From the NCBI GenBank assembly GCA_039105265.1, contig JAPFFF010000411.1, forward strand, positions 1-23,310: a stretch of 23,310 nt of DNA, given 5' to 3'. Below are positions 15,899 to 23,310 of the stretch, piece after piece; positions within the stretch are counted from its first letter, which is position 1; each line of letters opens with the position of its first letter. This DNA comes from Tritrichomonas musculus. Taxonomy: Eukaryota; Parabasalia; Tritrichomonadida; Tritrichomonadidae. The notes below the pieces were generated by a model. It worked only from the letters and a program-made list of their open reading frames with translations, made no database searches and had not been told where the DNA came from. Both the position numbers and the translations under genes were made by a program.

Positions 15899-16222
15899 GC
15901 TTGCTGTTACTTATTTTTGTGTTTTTTTTTTTTTTTTCTTTTTCAACTTTTTTCCTCTAGAAGGTTTTTTTTAAGGTTTTTCTCTTTTTTTTCTTTTTTC
16001 TCTTAAATCTTTTTCATCACCTCTGTATAATGAAAATTTAATTAAATTTTAATTGAAATTTTAATTGAAATTATATTCATAATGTGCGTTTTAACCATAT
16101 TCTCTAATGATGTGTTTATTTTCTATATATTAATGTTAAAGTTTATTTTAATTATTGATAAAAATATATTTTATGTTTATGAATCATTAACTGAAATTAG
16201 ATTTTAACACATTTCTTAAATT
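15899..16222. other. AT-rich spacer with long pyrimidine tract
   Basis: About 324 bp. The plus strand is T/C-dominated from 15910 to about 16020, then plain AT-rich. No gene is seen. Confidence 0.6.
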
Positions 16223-16867
16223 TTATTCTTCAGGTTCTTCTACGATTGCTGATGTTTGTAATGCTTGTACTTGTGATTGAACGTTAGCATCAAACCGTTG
16301 ATTAAATTCACTTGGATTTGGAGGTAATGCATTTATTCCTTTAAGAATGATTGCAATTGTTGCTTTAGCAACTAATCGAATATGTTCAGGGTTAACTGGT
16401 AGTCCGGATTTATTATACATTTCACATGCAGTAGGAACAAATTCACCAATTTTTACATGATTAATTAAATAATTGTGAACTATGAACTCAATAGATTCTT
16501 TTACAGCTTTCTTTCCTCTTAAATTCTTCCATTGATCCTCATTAACATTCATAACATTTTCACCATAAACATAAACCATTGCAGGAAGTACAGTAAATTG
16601 ATTCCATATAACCGTTGCCATTTGTGTAAGTGTGAATGGTAATTTTACACCGTTGAGGTATTTGATACCTTGATAAATTGGAGAGATACACTTACCAACA
16701 AATGCCTGATAAGTTGAACTTTTCTTTGGTTTGATTAAGTGCTTTTCAACGATTCCAGCAGCTTTTGATCTTGTTTCAAAGTCTTGCCAACCTTCACCTG
16801 CATAATTAGTGACTGTACGACCTGTTTCATCAAATTCAGGATGATATATATTATTAATAAATCCTCT
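16223..16867 (-). pseudogene. Unrecognised 5'-incomplete ORF, about 214 codons
   Basis: The minus-strand frame is open across 16223-16867, but the first ATG in it is at 16621, deep inside sequence that is clearly still protein-like. The upstream half has natural composition with Trp, Gly, Pro and Cys (AGEGWQDFETRSKAAGIVEKH, here only partly quoted, and STYQAFVGKCISPIYQG). The downstream half is mostly helical, with a conserved-looking core (TLTQMATVIWNQFTVLPAMV) and an acidic C-terminal end (IVEEPEE). Translation from 16621 alone would give 132 residues starting mid-domain, so the gene is probably 5'-truncated or broken. Base composition is more balanced than in the flanks. I recognise no family; its position next to other inserted DNA leaves open whether it is a host or a foreign remnant. 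Confidence 0.45.
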
Positions 16868-17417
16868 TAAGTCTATACCTTGTTTATGAGCTTCTTTACG
16901 TTGTGAGAACTCATTGAATTATAGAATTGAATTGGAAAACTACCTCCTTAAAATATAATTTATTAAATAATATTTCAAAAAATCTATTTTAAATATTTAA
17001 GTATCATCAATAAAATAACTTATTGAATAAAATATTATTATAAAAAATTTATTTTGGTGGAGAAAAAATATAAATATTTAAAATAACTTTTAATTGAAAA
17101 AAGAAATAAAAAATATTTAAAAAGTTAAAACTCCCAAATTTGAATATATAAACTTTTTTTTCATGGCTAGCCATTTATACATCGAAAAATATTCAGATTA
17201 TTAACCAAATAATCATTTAAACTATTTAACAGATTTTTTATTAGTTATATAATTAGAGATAACGATGCCAATAACCTTTAAACTTACATAAAACATGTAA
17301 AAAAATAATGATTTGTATATTCTAAAGATATCTTTTGAATGCTTTATTTTGAAATGTAAAGAAAAGTGACCTTAGAAAATTTTGTTCTGAATATAAGTTG
17401 ATAAATATCTATATATA
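16868..17417. other. AT-rich intergenic region upstream of the phosphatase gene
   Basis: About 550 bp. It begins with ~55 bp of coding-like sequence belonging to the remnant at 16223, then is plain AT-rich DNA that must contain the promoter of the phosphatase gene. No initiator or other element is convincing; the sequence right before the ATG is ATATCTATATATA. Confidence 0.55.
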
Positions 17418-18332
17418 ATGAGCGAAATCAATAAACTTATACAAACACTTTCAGATTGCCAAATTCCAGATGAACGTGATCTTCAATTTCTTTTTCAGAA
17501 AGCAACAGAGTTGCTTCAAGATCAACCAAATATCAAGCGTTTATCTTCTCCAATAACTGTGTGCGGCGATATTCATGGACAATTTTTTGATTTACAAGAA
17601 CTATTTCGAGTTGGTGGCGAATGCCCAGATACAAACTATATTTTCCTTGGCGATTATGTTGATAGAGGTTATCATTCTGTAGAGACTTTTCTTTTTCTTT
17701 TATCTCTCTATGTAAGATATCCATACAGATTGACACTCCTTCGTGGAAACCATGAAGCACGACAAACTACACAAGCTTATGGTTTTTATGATGAATGCGT
17801 TAGAAAATTTGGAAGTGCTAATATTTGGAAGCAATGCACAGATTTATTTGACCTATTTCCTATTGCAGCTGTTATTGATGATCAGATTTTTTGCGTCCAT
17901 GGTGGTTTATCTCCAGATATTCATTCGTTTGATGAAATTCTTGAAATTAGCAGGAAATGTGAACCACCAAACTCAGGTGGATATTGCGACCTTCTTTGGA
18001 GTGATCCAGACGATGTAGAAGGATTTGCTCCTTCTCCAAGAGGTGCAGGATTTTTATTCGGAGGAGATGCAGTTAAAGAATTCAACGAACAAAACAAGAT
18101 TAATTTCATTTGCAGAGCTCATCAATTAATGATGGATGGATACGGATTAATGTTTGATGATTCATTAGCAACAGTGTGGAGCGCACCTAATTATTGTTAT
18201 AGAAGTGGAAATGTTGCTTCAATTCTTGAATTTGATGAAAGACTGAATCGTTCATTTAAGATATTTGAAGCAACACCAGCAAACGAATGTAGAAACTCAC
18301 TCCAGCCTCCAGTTTTAGAATATTTCTCGTAA
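17418..18332 (+). CDS. PP2A-family Ser/Thr phosphatase catalytic subunit, PP6/Sit4-like
   Basis: This is a metal-dependent protein Ser/Thr phosphatase of the PPP family. The 304-residue product has all hallmark motifs: GDIHG (50-54), GDYVDRG (78-84), RGNHE (109-113), HGGLSP (161-166), RAHQ (233-236) and SAPNYCYR (255-262). Metal ligands D51, H53, D79, N111, H161 and H235 are present. Length fits PP6 (305 in human). HGGLSPDI, FICRAHQL, MFDDSLATVWSAPNYCYR and GNVASI are closer to PP6/Sit4 than to PP2A itself, though PP4 is also similar. Two oddities are visible. The very conserved RCGN is RSGN (residues 262-265). The protein ends EYFS where PP2A, PP4 and PP6 end in YFL, whose terminal leucine is carboxymethylated to control subunit assembly. 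The SAPS-domain gene 221 bp downstream, same strand, supports the PP6 assignment. Confidence 0.95.
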   Translation: MSEINKLIQTLSDCQIPDERDLQFLFQKATELLQDQPNIKRLSSPITVCGDIHGQFFDLQELFRVGGECPDTNYIFLGDYVDRGYHSVETFLFLLSLYVRYPYRLTLLRGNHEARQTTQAYGFYDECVRKFGSANIWKQCTDLFDLFPIAAVIDDQIFCVHGGLSPDIHSFDEILEISRKCEPPNSGGYCDLLWSDPDDVEGFAPSPRGAGFLFGGDAVKEFNEQNKINFICRAHQLMMDGYGLMFDDSLATVWSAPNYCYRSGNVASILEFDERLNRSFKIFEATPANECRNSLQPPVLEYFS

Positions 18333-18553
18333 ACTTTACTTTATTTCCATAATAACAAATCATTTTTTAAGATATTTTTATGGACAAAACATATTAAAAA
18401 TTAAAAAATAACATATCATTTAATTTCAATACTTTTTATTCAGAAAATCTGATTGTAATAGAAATTCTCAAAAAAGTTTCATGTTTCCACTTTTTAAATG
18501 CATTTTTCTCAATTTTAAATTTCAATTCCGATACAAAAAAATTAAAAGATTTT

Positions 18554-21223
18554 ATGCAACGATGCGATTATGACTATTTTAACAAGATAAATAGTCTTCT
18601 TGCTGATCCAAACACACCCTTACCAATAATTTTAAAAGTTGAAAATTTTCGTGGCGCTTTTCGAAAAGAAAATACTAAATTATGTCAATACATTTTACTA
18701 CATATTACTGAATTTGTAGATTATGCTTTTGGATTAAAAAAAAATAATTATTCCAACTTAGAAATTCAATCCAATGCTTTGTATGCTTTAACTACCCAAA
18801 GTTCAAATTTTTCTAAACAGCTAACAACAAATAGAACATATTTATTAAAATTGATGTCTTTCATCAAGAAAGATGAACCATCTGATGAATATATTTTAAA
18901 AACTTTTTGCTTTATTTTTCAATTTATGATAAAATTAACAGATGGATTTATTTTTATTCATCTTCCAGAAAAAGATAAATTTATATCACGACTTGCCACA
19001 CATATAATGCATAATTCAATTTTTGATTTCTTGATTTTCCTATCGACTTCTCAAAATCAAGTTGTTATTGACTATATCACAAATTCACAAGCAGTTATGA
19101 AACTTTTATCAAGTATAGATGAAAAATCAAATACAGAAATATCTGTTGTTATGAATAAAAGGATATTTCAAATTTTAACAAATATTTCAAAAAACACAAA
19201 AACAACATTTCTACCAAATCAAATATCACGCAAACACACAATAGAATCAATAATTTCATATTGCATTCAAAAAAGGTGTTCAAACGGCTTTCTTTTTTTA
19301 TCATATGTTTGCGATTTTTTCCGATTCAAAAAAATTTCAGTCATTCTTCCCCAAATAATTCATTCACTATCGAATGATATCTGTGATTTTATTACTGACA
19401 CCACTTTACCATTTATTCACAGTAAACAATCAGCTCTTTCACTATTAACGAAAAGTATAAATTCAGAAAAAAAATTAACGAACAAAATTATTGAAATGGC
19501 CTCACAATTATGGACACTTTTCTTTGAAAACCCATGTCATTCAATTCTTCACAATTCTTTTCTCAATTTTATTAATGTTGCTGCTTCAGTTGATCTCAAA
19601 ATAATTGACAAAATAAAAATTAGAGAAAAAATAGTAGATGCCTATGAAAAGCGAGACAAAATCACTGCAACATACTGGGGCCATCTTCATCTTATTTCTG
19701 CAATTGTTTTAAGAAGTATTGAACGAAGTTTACATAAGCCTTCATGTTCAAAATTCAAAATAAAGTCAAAATCAAGATTGAAATCAGAATCATACTCACA
19801 TTCAAGTTCTCAATTTTTTGTGAACACTCATTCAAAATTGAATGAACTTGAAAATTTACCAGAATTTACTAAATATATAAATGATACTTTCACTCCAATA
19901 GAATCATTTTTGTCTACTGGCTATGGAGGTAATTTACCACAAAAAGTTTGTGACAACGATAGCTCTTCATCGTCTTTTTATGACACTTCATCCACAAAAA
20001 TGACAAATTCAAGCATCCTCAGGTACCTCAAGTGCAAGTTTCGCAATACTAATTATAGCAATACCAATTATTACAACGATAGTGATAATTATAGTGAAAA
20101 AGAAGAAGAAGAGGAAGTGGAAGTAGAAAGTGAAGTTGGAAAAAATAAAAGTGAAGAAGAAGAAAAAAATTCAAATAAAAGTGAAAATGAAAGTGAAGAT
20201 GAGAAATCAAATGAAGAAGGAACAGATAATGATGATGAAAGTTACAGATCTAGTCTTGACGAATCAGAAAGTGATGGATTCTTCAATTTATACGATTTCG
20301 AACAAAAGAAAGCTAGCCATAATACAGTAATTAAAACTCCAATTTCATTGAAGCTTGAAGGAAACTTATTTGTGTTAAAGATACCTAAAAAAATTGTTTT
20401 CGGACCAGGAGGATTAATTATTGGTATAGCATCCGACTTATCACTCGAGATATTTAAGCTATCAGATTTTTCCCGAATTAAAACTCGTAATTTTGACACA
20501 ACGCTTCTTTCGTTCTCTTTTTCAGAGGATGAAAGTCAATATTTCTGCTGCTTTTTCAATAAAATTATCGTTTTTAACTTGGTTGACTCGACAATGAGTA
20601 GAGCATATTGTATTGAAAAAGCAAACAGAATCGTAATGCATGATACATCAACCCGATTTTGTACTTTCCATGAAGACAAAAGAATTCGTGCTTTTAAATT
20701 ACCTCAAAATATTGAAATAGCATCATATAAATCAGAAAATAATCAAAAAATTACAGTGGCAACTTTTTCAATTGATGGCCGTTATCTAATTGTTGGGTAT
20801 GAATCAGGATTAATTTCTTTATTCGATCTTGATATAAAAAGACCTCCACAAACAGTGGCTGGTAGCCAATACCAAATTACTTCTATTTGCTTTGACACAA
20901 CTCGTAATTTTTTATTTTCTGCTGCTGCTGAAAATATATTAAAAAAATGGAAACAAGATGAAGACTCGATTAAATATGAAAAAGCATTCAAACATAACGC
21001 TCCAATTTTGGCAATTGATATCAGAGGAAATTGGATAGTTTCTGGTTTAATGGATAAAACATTTTCAATGACTAATATTGAAGAGAATCAGATCTGCTAC
21101 ACAGTGAAATCTCATTCATCACCAATATTATGCGTAGCTTTTGCTTCCTATAAAGAAATGTTCGCAACAGCTTCCAAAGATAGGACAGTTAAAGTTTGGA
21201 CTTTTCACAAAACGGAAACTTAA
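18554..21223 (+). CDS. SAPS-domain phosphatase regulatory subunit fused to a WD40 propeller
   Basis: SAPS proteins (yeast SAP155/SAP190, human PPP6R1-3) bind Sit4/PP6 and direct it to substrates. In this 889-residue protein, residues 1-~455 align by eye with the SAPS domain. The N-terminal INSLLADPNTPLPIIL followed by FRKENTKLCQYIL matches 'LLExxdxxLxxLLDEEDVLQECKxxNxKLxxFL'. HIMHNSIFDFLIFL (~152-165) matches 'HIGTSAIMDLLLRL'. IREKIVDAYEKRDK, then YWGHLHLI (~374-384), matches the C-terminal 'ILxxWExND...GYMGHLTRI'. Residues ~456-585 are Ser/Asn-rich, then strongly acidic (Glu/Ser runs ~515-570). Residues ~592-889 form about seven WD40 units, the last ending DRTVKVWTF, enough for one closed propeller. 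Known SAPS proteins that I recall have no WD40 part. The gene directly follows the PP6-like catalytic gene, so the two probably form one holoenzyme. Complete, single exon. Confidence 0.85.
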   Translation: MQRCDYDYFNKINSLLADPNTPLPIILKVENFRGAFRKENTKLCQYILLHITEFVDYAFGLKKNNYSNLEIQSNALYALTTQSSNFSKQLTTNRTYLLKLMSFIKKDEPSDEYILKTFCFIFQFMIKLTDGFIFIHLPEKDKFISRLATHIMHNSIFDFLIFLSTSQNQVVIDYITNSQAVMKLLSSIDEKSNTEISVVMNKRIFQILTNISKNTKTTFLPNQISRKHTIESIISYCIQKRCSNGFLFLSYVCDFFRFKKISVILPQIIHSLSNDICDFITDTTLPFIHSKQSALSLLTKSINSEKKLTNKIIEMASQLWTLFFENPCHSILHNSFLNFINVAASVDLKIIDKIKIREKIVDAYEKRDKITATYWGHLHLISAIVLRSIERSLHKPSCSKFKIKSKSRLKSESYSHSSSQFFVNTHSKLNELENLPEFTKYINDTFTPIESFLSTGYGGNLPQKVCDNDSSSSSFYDTSSTKMTNSSILRYLKCKFRNTNYSNTNYYNDSDNYSEKEEEEEVEVESEVGKNKSEEEEKNSNKSENESEDEKSNEEGTDNDDESYRSSLDESESDGFFNLYDFEQKKASHNTVIKTPISLKLEGNLFVLKIPKKIVFGPGGLIIGIASDLSLEIFKLSDFSRIKTRNFDTTLLSFSFSEDESQYFCCFFNKIIVFNLVDSTMSRAYCIEKANRIVMHDTSTRFCTFHEDKRIRAFKLPQNIEIASYKSENNQKITVATFSIDGRYLIVGYESGLISLFDLDIKRPPQTVAGSQYQITSICFDTTRNFLFSAAAENILKKWKQDEDSIKYEKAFKHNAPILAIDIRGNWIVSGLMDKTFSMTNIEENQICYTVKSHSSPILCVAFASYKEMFATASKDRTVKVWTFHKTET

Positions 21224-21514
21224 TAATGATAAAAGCATTTTTTAATCGAATTTTTCATGTTCATTGGCGCTGTCTTTTAAATTACCCAGATTTTGAAATC
21301 TACTTTATTTTTTTGGGCAAGAAACCGCCTGAAATAAATCTGGCGATCAATCAAAACGTCGTCATTAAAGTTTTATAATCAAAGGAACAAGATTAAACAT
21401 TGTATTAGTGTAAATAATAAATCAATTTCCATCATCCTTTTTTTTTTATATATCGTTTTTATAGTTAATTTATGATTGGGCTTAATAAAGATGACACAAT
21501 GTAATATTACAAGA
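21224..21514. other. 3' region of the SAPS-WD40 gene and upstream region of the tRNA
   Basis: About 290 bp. A 50-codon ORF (21226-21378, plus) starts two bases after the SAPS-WD40 stop and has more G/C than the flanks (GKKPPEINLAINQNV), but it is too short and featureless to call. A TAATATTAC nonamer at 21502-21510 just before the tRNA is probably chance. Confidence 0.4.
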
Positions 21515-21586
21515 GGATGATTGGTCTAGTGGCATGATTCTCGCTTTGGGTGCGAGAGGCCTCGGGTTCAATTCCCGAATCGCCCC
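21515..21586 (+). tRNA. tRNA-Pro (anticodon UGG)
   Basis: A 72-nt cloverleaf. The D arm contains the A box (TGGTCTAGTGG). The anticodon stem CTCGC/GCGAG (21540-21544 with 21552-21556) encloses the loop TTTGGGT, giving anticodon TGG at 21547-21549. The T arm TCGGG/CCCGA carries a good B box (GGTTCAATTCC). The discriminator base is C, as in many eukaryotic tRNA-Pro genes. There is no intron. The acceptor stem GGATGAT/ATCGCCC has an A-C mismatch at pair 3-70 and a T-G wobble at 4-69, where GGGCGAT would pair perfectly, so it has drifted or is corrected after transcription. Followed at once by T6. Confidence 0.93.
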
Positions 21587-21592
21587 TTTTTT
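21587..21592 (+). terminator. RNA polymerase III terminator (T6) of the tRNA gene
   Basis: Six T residues directly after the discriminator base, the standard stop signal for polymerase III. Confidence 0.9.
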
Positions 21593-21665
21593 GCTGTTTA
21601 TGAGCTTTTGCAATTACCAATTCATTCTGGCTATATTCTAAATGAATTATCAATTGTTTCTAAAT

Positions 21666-23310
21666 GACTTTCCAGTGGTTTTCCAAATGACTTTTCAGTG
21701 GTTTTCCAAATGACTTTTCAGTGGTTTTCCAAATGACTTTCCAGTGGTTTTCCATTGACTTTCCAGTGGTTTTCCAAATGACTTTTCAGTGGTTTTCCAA
21801 ATGACTTTCCAGTGGTTTTCCAAATGACTTTTCAGTGGTTTTCCAAATGACTTTCCAGTGGTTTTCCAAATGACTTTCCAGTGGTTTTCCAAATGACTTT
21901 TCAGTGGTTTTCCAAATGACTTTCCAGTGGTTTTCCAAATGACTTTCCAGTGGTTTTCCAAATGACTTTCCAGTGGTTTTCCATTGACTTTCCAGTGGTT
22001 TTCCAAATGACTTTCCAGTGGTTTTCCAAATGACTTTCCAGTGGTTTTCCAAATGACTTTCCAGTGGTTTTCCATTGACTTTCCAGTGGTTTTCCAAATG
22101 ACTTTCCAGTGGTTTTCCATTGACTTTCCAGTGGTTTTCCAGTGGTTTTCCAAATGACTTTCCAGTGGTTTTCCATTGACTTTCCAGTGGTTTTCCAAAT
22201 GACTTTCCAGTGGTTTTCCATTGACTTTCCAGTGGTTTTCCAAATGACTTTCCAGTGGTTTTCCATTGACTTTCCAGTGGTTTTCCAAATGACTTTCCAG
22301 TGGTTTTCCAAATGACTTTCCAGTGGTTTTCCAAATGACTTTCCAGTGGTTTTCCAAATGACTTTCCAGTGGTTTTCCAAATGACTTTCCAGTGGTTTTC
22401 CATTGACTTTCCAGTGGTTTTCCAAATGACTTTCCAGTGGTTTTCCAAATGACTTTCCAGTGGTTTTCCAAATGACTTTCCAGTGGTTTTCCAAATGACT
22501 TTCCAGTGGTTTTCCATTGACTTTCCAGTGGTTTTCCAAATGACTTTCCAGTGGTTTTCCATTGACTTTCCAGTGGTTTTCCAAATGACTTTCCAGTGGT
22601 TTTCCATTGACTTTCCAGTGGTTTTCCAAATGACTTTCCAGTGGTTTTCCATTGACTTTCCAGTGGTTTTCCAAATGACTTTCCAGTGGTTTTCCAAATG
22701 ACTTTCCAGTGGTTTTCCAAATGACTTTCCAGTGGTTTTCCATTGACTTTCCAGTGGTTTTCCAAATGACTTTCCAGTGGTTTTCCAAATGACTTTCCAG
22801 TGGTTTTCCAAATGACTTTCCAGTGGTTTTCCAAATGACTTTCCAGTGGTTTTCCAAATGACTTTCCAGTGGTTTTCCAAATGACTTTCCAGTGGTTTTC
22901 CAAATGACTTTCCAGTGGTTTTCCAAATGACTTTCCAGTGGTTTTCCAAATGACTTTCCAGTGGTTTTCCAAATGACTTTCCAGTGGTTTTCCAAATGAC
23001 TTTCCAGTGGTTTTCCAAATGACTTTCCAGTGGTTTTCCAAATGACTTTCCAGTGGTTTTCCATTGACTTTCCAGTGGTTTTCCAAATGACTTTCCAGTG
23101 GTTTTCCAAATGACTTTCCAGTGGTTTTCCAAATGACTTTCCAGTGGTTTTCCAAATGACTTTCCAGTGGTTTTCCATTGACTTTCCAGTGGTTTTCCAA
23201 ATGACTTTCCAGTGGTTTTCCAATGACTTTCCAGTGGTTTTCCAAATGACTTTCCAGTGGTTTTCCAAATGACTTTCCAGTGGTTTTCCAAATGACTTTC
23301 CAGTGGTTTT
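21666..23310. repeat. Minisatellite of 22/23-bp units, about 72 copies, continuing past the window edge
   Basis: Tandem units begin GACTTTCCAGTGGTTTTCCA and end either AAT (23 bp) or TT (22 bp). Variants with GACTTTTCAG occur only in the first ~250 bp. One shortened unit is seen near 22131-22141 and one single-base-shorter unit at ~23220. In places (about 21985-22290 and 22515-22665) the 23- and 22-bp forms alternate, giving a 45-bp higher-order unit. No stop codon occurs in any minus-strand frame of the unit, so three overlapping ORFs of 455-516 codons (ENHWKVIWKTTGKSFGKPL-type) cover it. These are a by-product of the repeat, since the 23-bp period is not a multiple of three. The array starts 80 bp after the tRNA gene. 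Confidence 0.97.

Noticed and set aside
16868-17417. Trichomonad-type intron (GTATGT ... ACTAACACACAG) that could supply a missing 5' exon
   Set aside because: I searched by eye for the conserved branch-point/3' splice block here and near the other gene starts and did not find it.
17533-18109. Overlapping ORFs within the phosphatase gene (both strands)
   Set aside because: Shadows of the conserved phosphatase frame.
21226-21378. 50-codon ORF right after the SAPS-WD40 stop
   Set aside because: Too short, no motif, probably 3' untranslated sequence; left as a note only.
21502-21510. TAATATTAC nonamer, identical to the geminivirus-type origin nonamer
   Set aside because: 7 kb from the Rep fossil, not in a stem-loop, and a 9-mer of A/T with one C is common by chance in such DNA.
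21695-23291. Three minus-strand ORFs of 455-516 codons in the minisatellite, and a plus-strand 72-codon ORF
   Set aside because: All three minus frames are open at once because the unit lacks stops on that strand; mixed 22/23-bp units give no constant protein frame. A satellite, not a gene.
1-23310. CRISPR array, bacterial operon or prophage
   Set aside because: No spacer-type repeats or Shine-Dalgarno-linked gene strings; the genes are eukaryotic (MED31, RasGAP, SAPS) and the only arrays are a coding repeat and a minisatellite with no unique spacers.

Overview
The window looks like nuclear DNA of an AT-rich protist with intron-poor genes. A parabasalid (trichomonad, perhaps Tritrichomonas-like) is my best guess. 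The reasons are single-exon eukaryotic regulatory genes (MED31, RasGAP, a PP2A-family phosphatase, a SAPS-domain subunit), low-GC spacers of 100-550 bp, and a transposase-type ORF whose layout (helix-turn-helix, then GGRP, then an 'NC' block) resembles my recollection of trichomonad DDE elements. An Entamoeba-like genome is not excluded. The assignment is inference; no rRNA or other decisive marker is present.

Left part (1-9.5 kb), host genes. From the left edge to 3953 (minus) runs one open frame for a very repetitive, disordered protein with about 25 copies of an acidic-tyrosine motif (YSSYYSDEEE) separated by Pro/Ala/Gln/Lys-rich linkers; its C-terminus lies outside the window. Next come a small unrecognised gene (4400-4651, minus), divergent from Mediator subunit MED31 (4750-5256, plus), a 106-residue protein with a textbook UAP56-binding motif (5441-5761, minus), a RasGAP-domain protein (6218-7627, minus) and a type II membrane protein resembling a GT-A glycosyltransferase (8070-9494, minus).

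Middle part (9.6-17 kb), a graveyard of mobile and foreign DNA. A TA-flanked transposon with 52-bp terminal inverted repeats spans 9683-11841 and carries only the N-terminal DNA-binding part of a transposase. Two further decayed transposase fragments follow (about 12.27-12.57 and 12.83-13.10 kb). One of them is a diverged relative of the ORF inside the TIR element. Then come a 50-bp-arm inverted repeat, a fossil Rep gene of a circular single-stranded DNA (CRESS) virus at about 13.77-14.72 kb, a T38-G16 homopolymer tract, and two unrecognised gene remnants.

Right part (17.4-23.3 kb). Two host genes stand in tandem on the plus strand. The first is a PP2A-family catalytic subunit, most like PP6/Sit4. 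The second, 221 bp further on, is a protein with an N-terminal SAPS domain (the regulatory subunit family of PP6/Sit4), an acidic linker and a C-terminal seven-bladed WD40 propeller. This physical pairing of catalytic and regulatory subunit genes, with a SAPS-WD40 fusion, is the most interesting system in the window. A tRNA-Pro(UGG) gene with a T6 terminator follows, and then a minisatellite of 22/23-bp units runs to the right edge.
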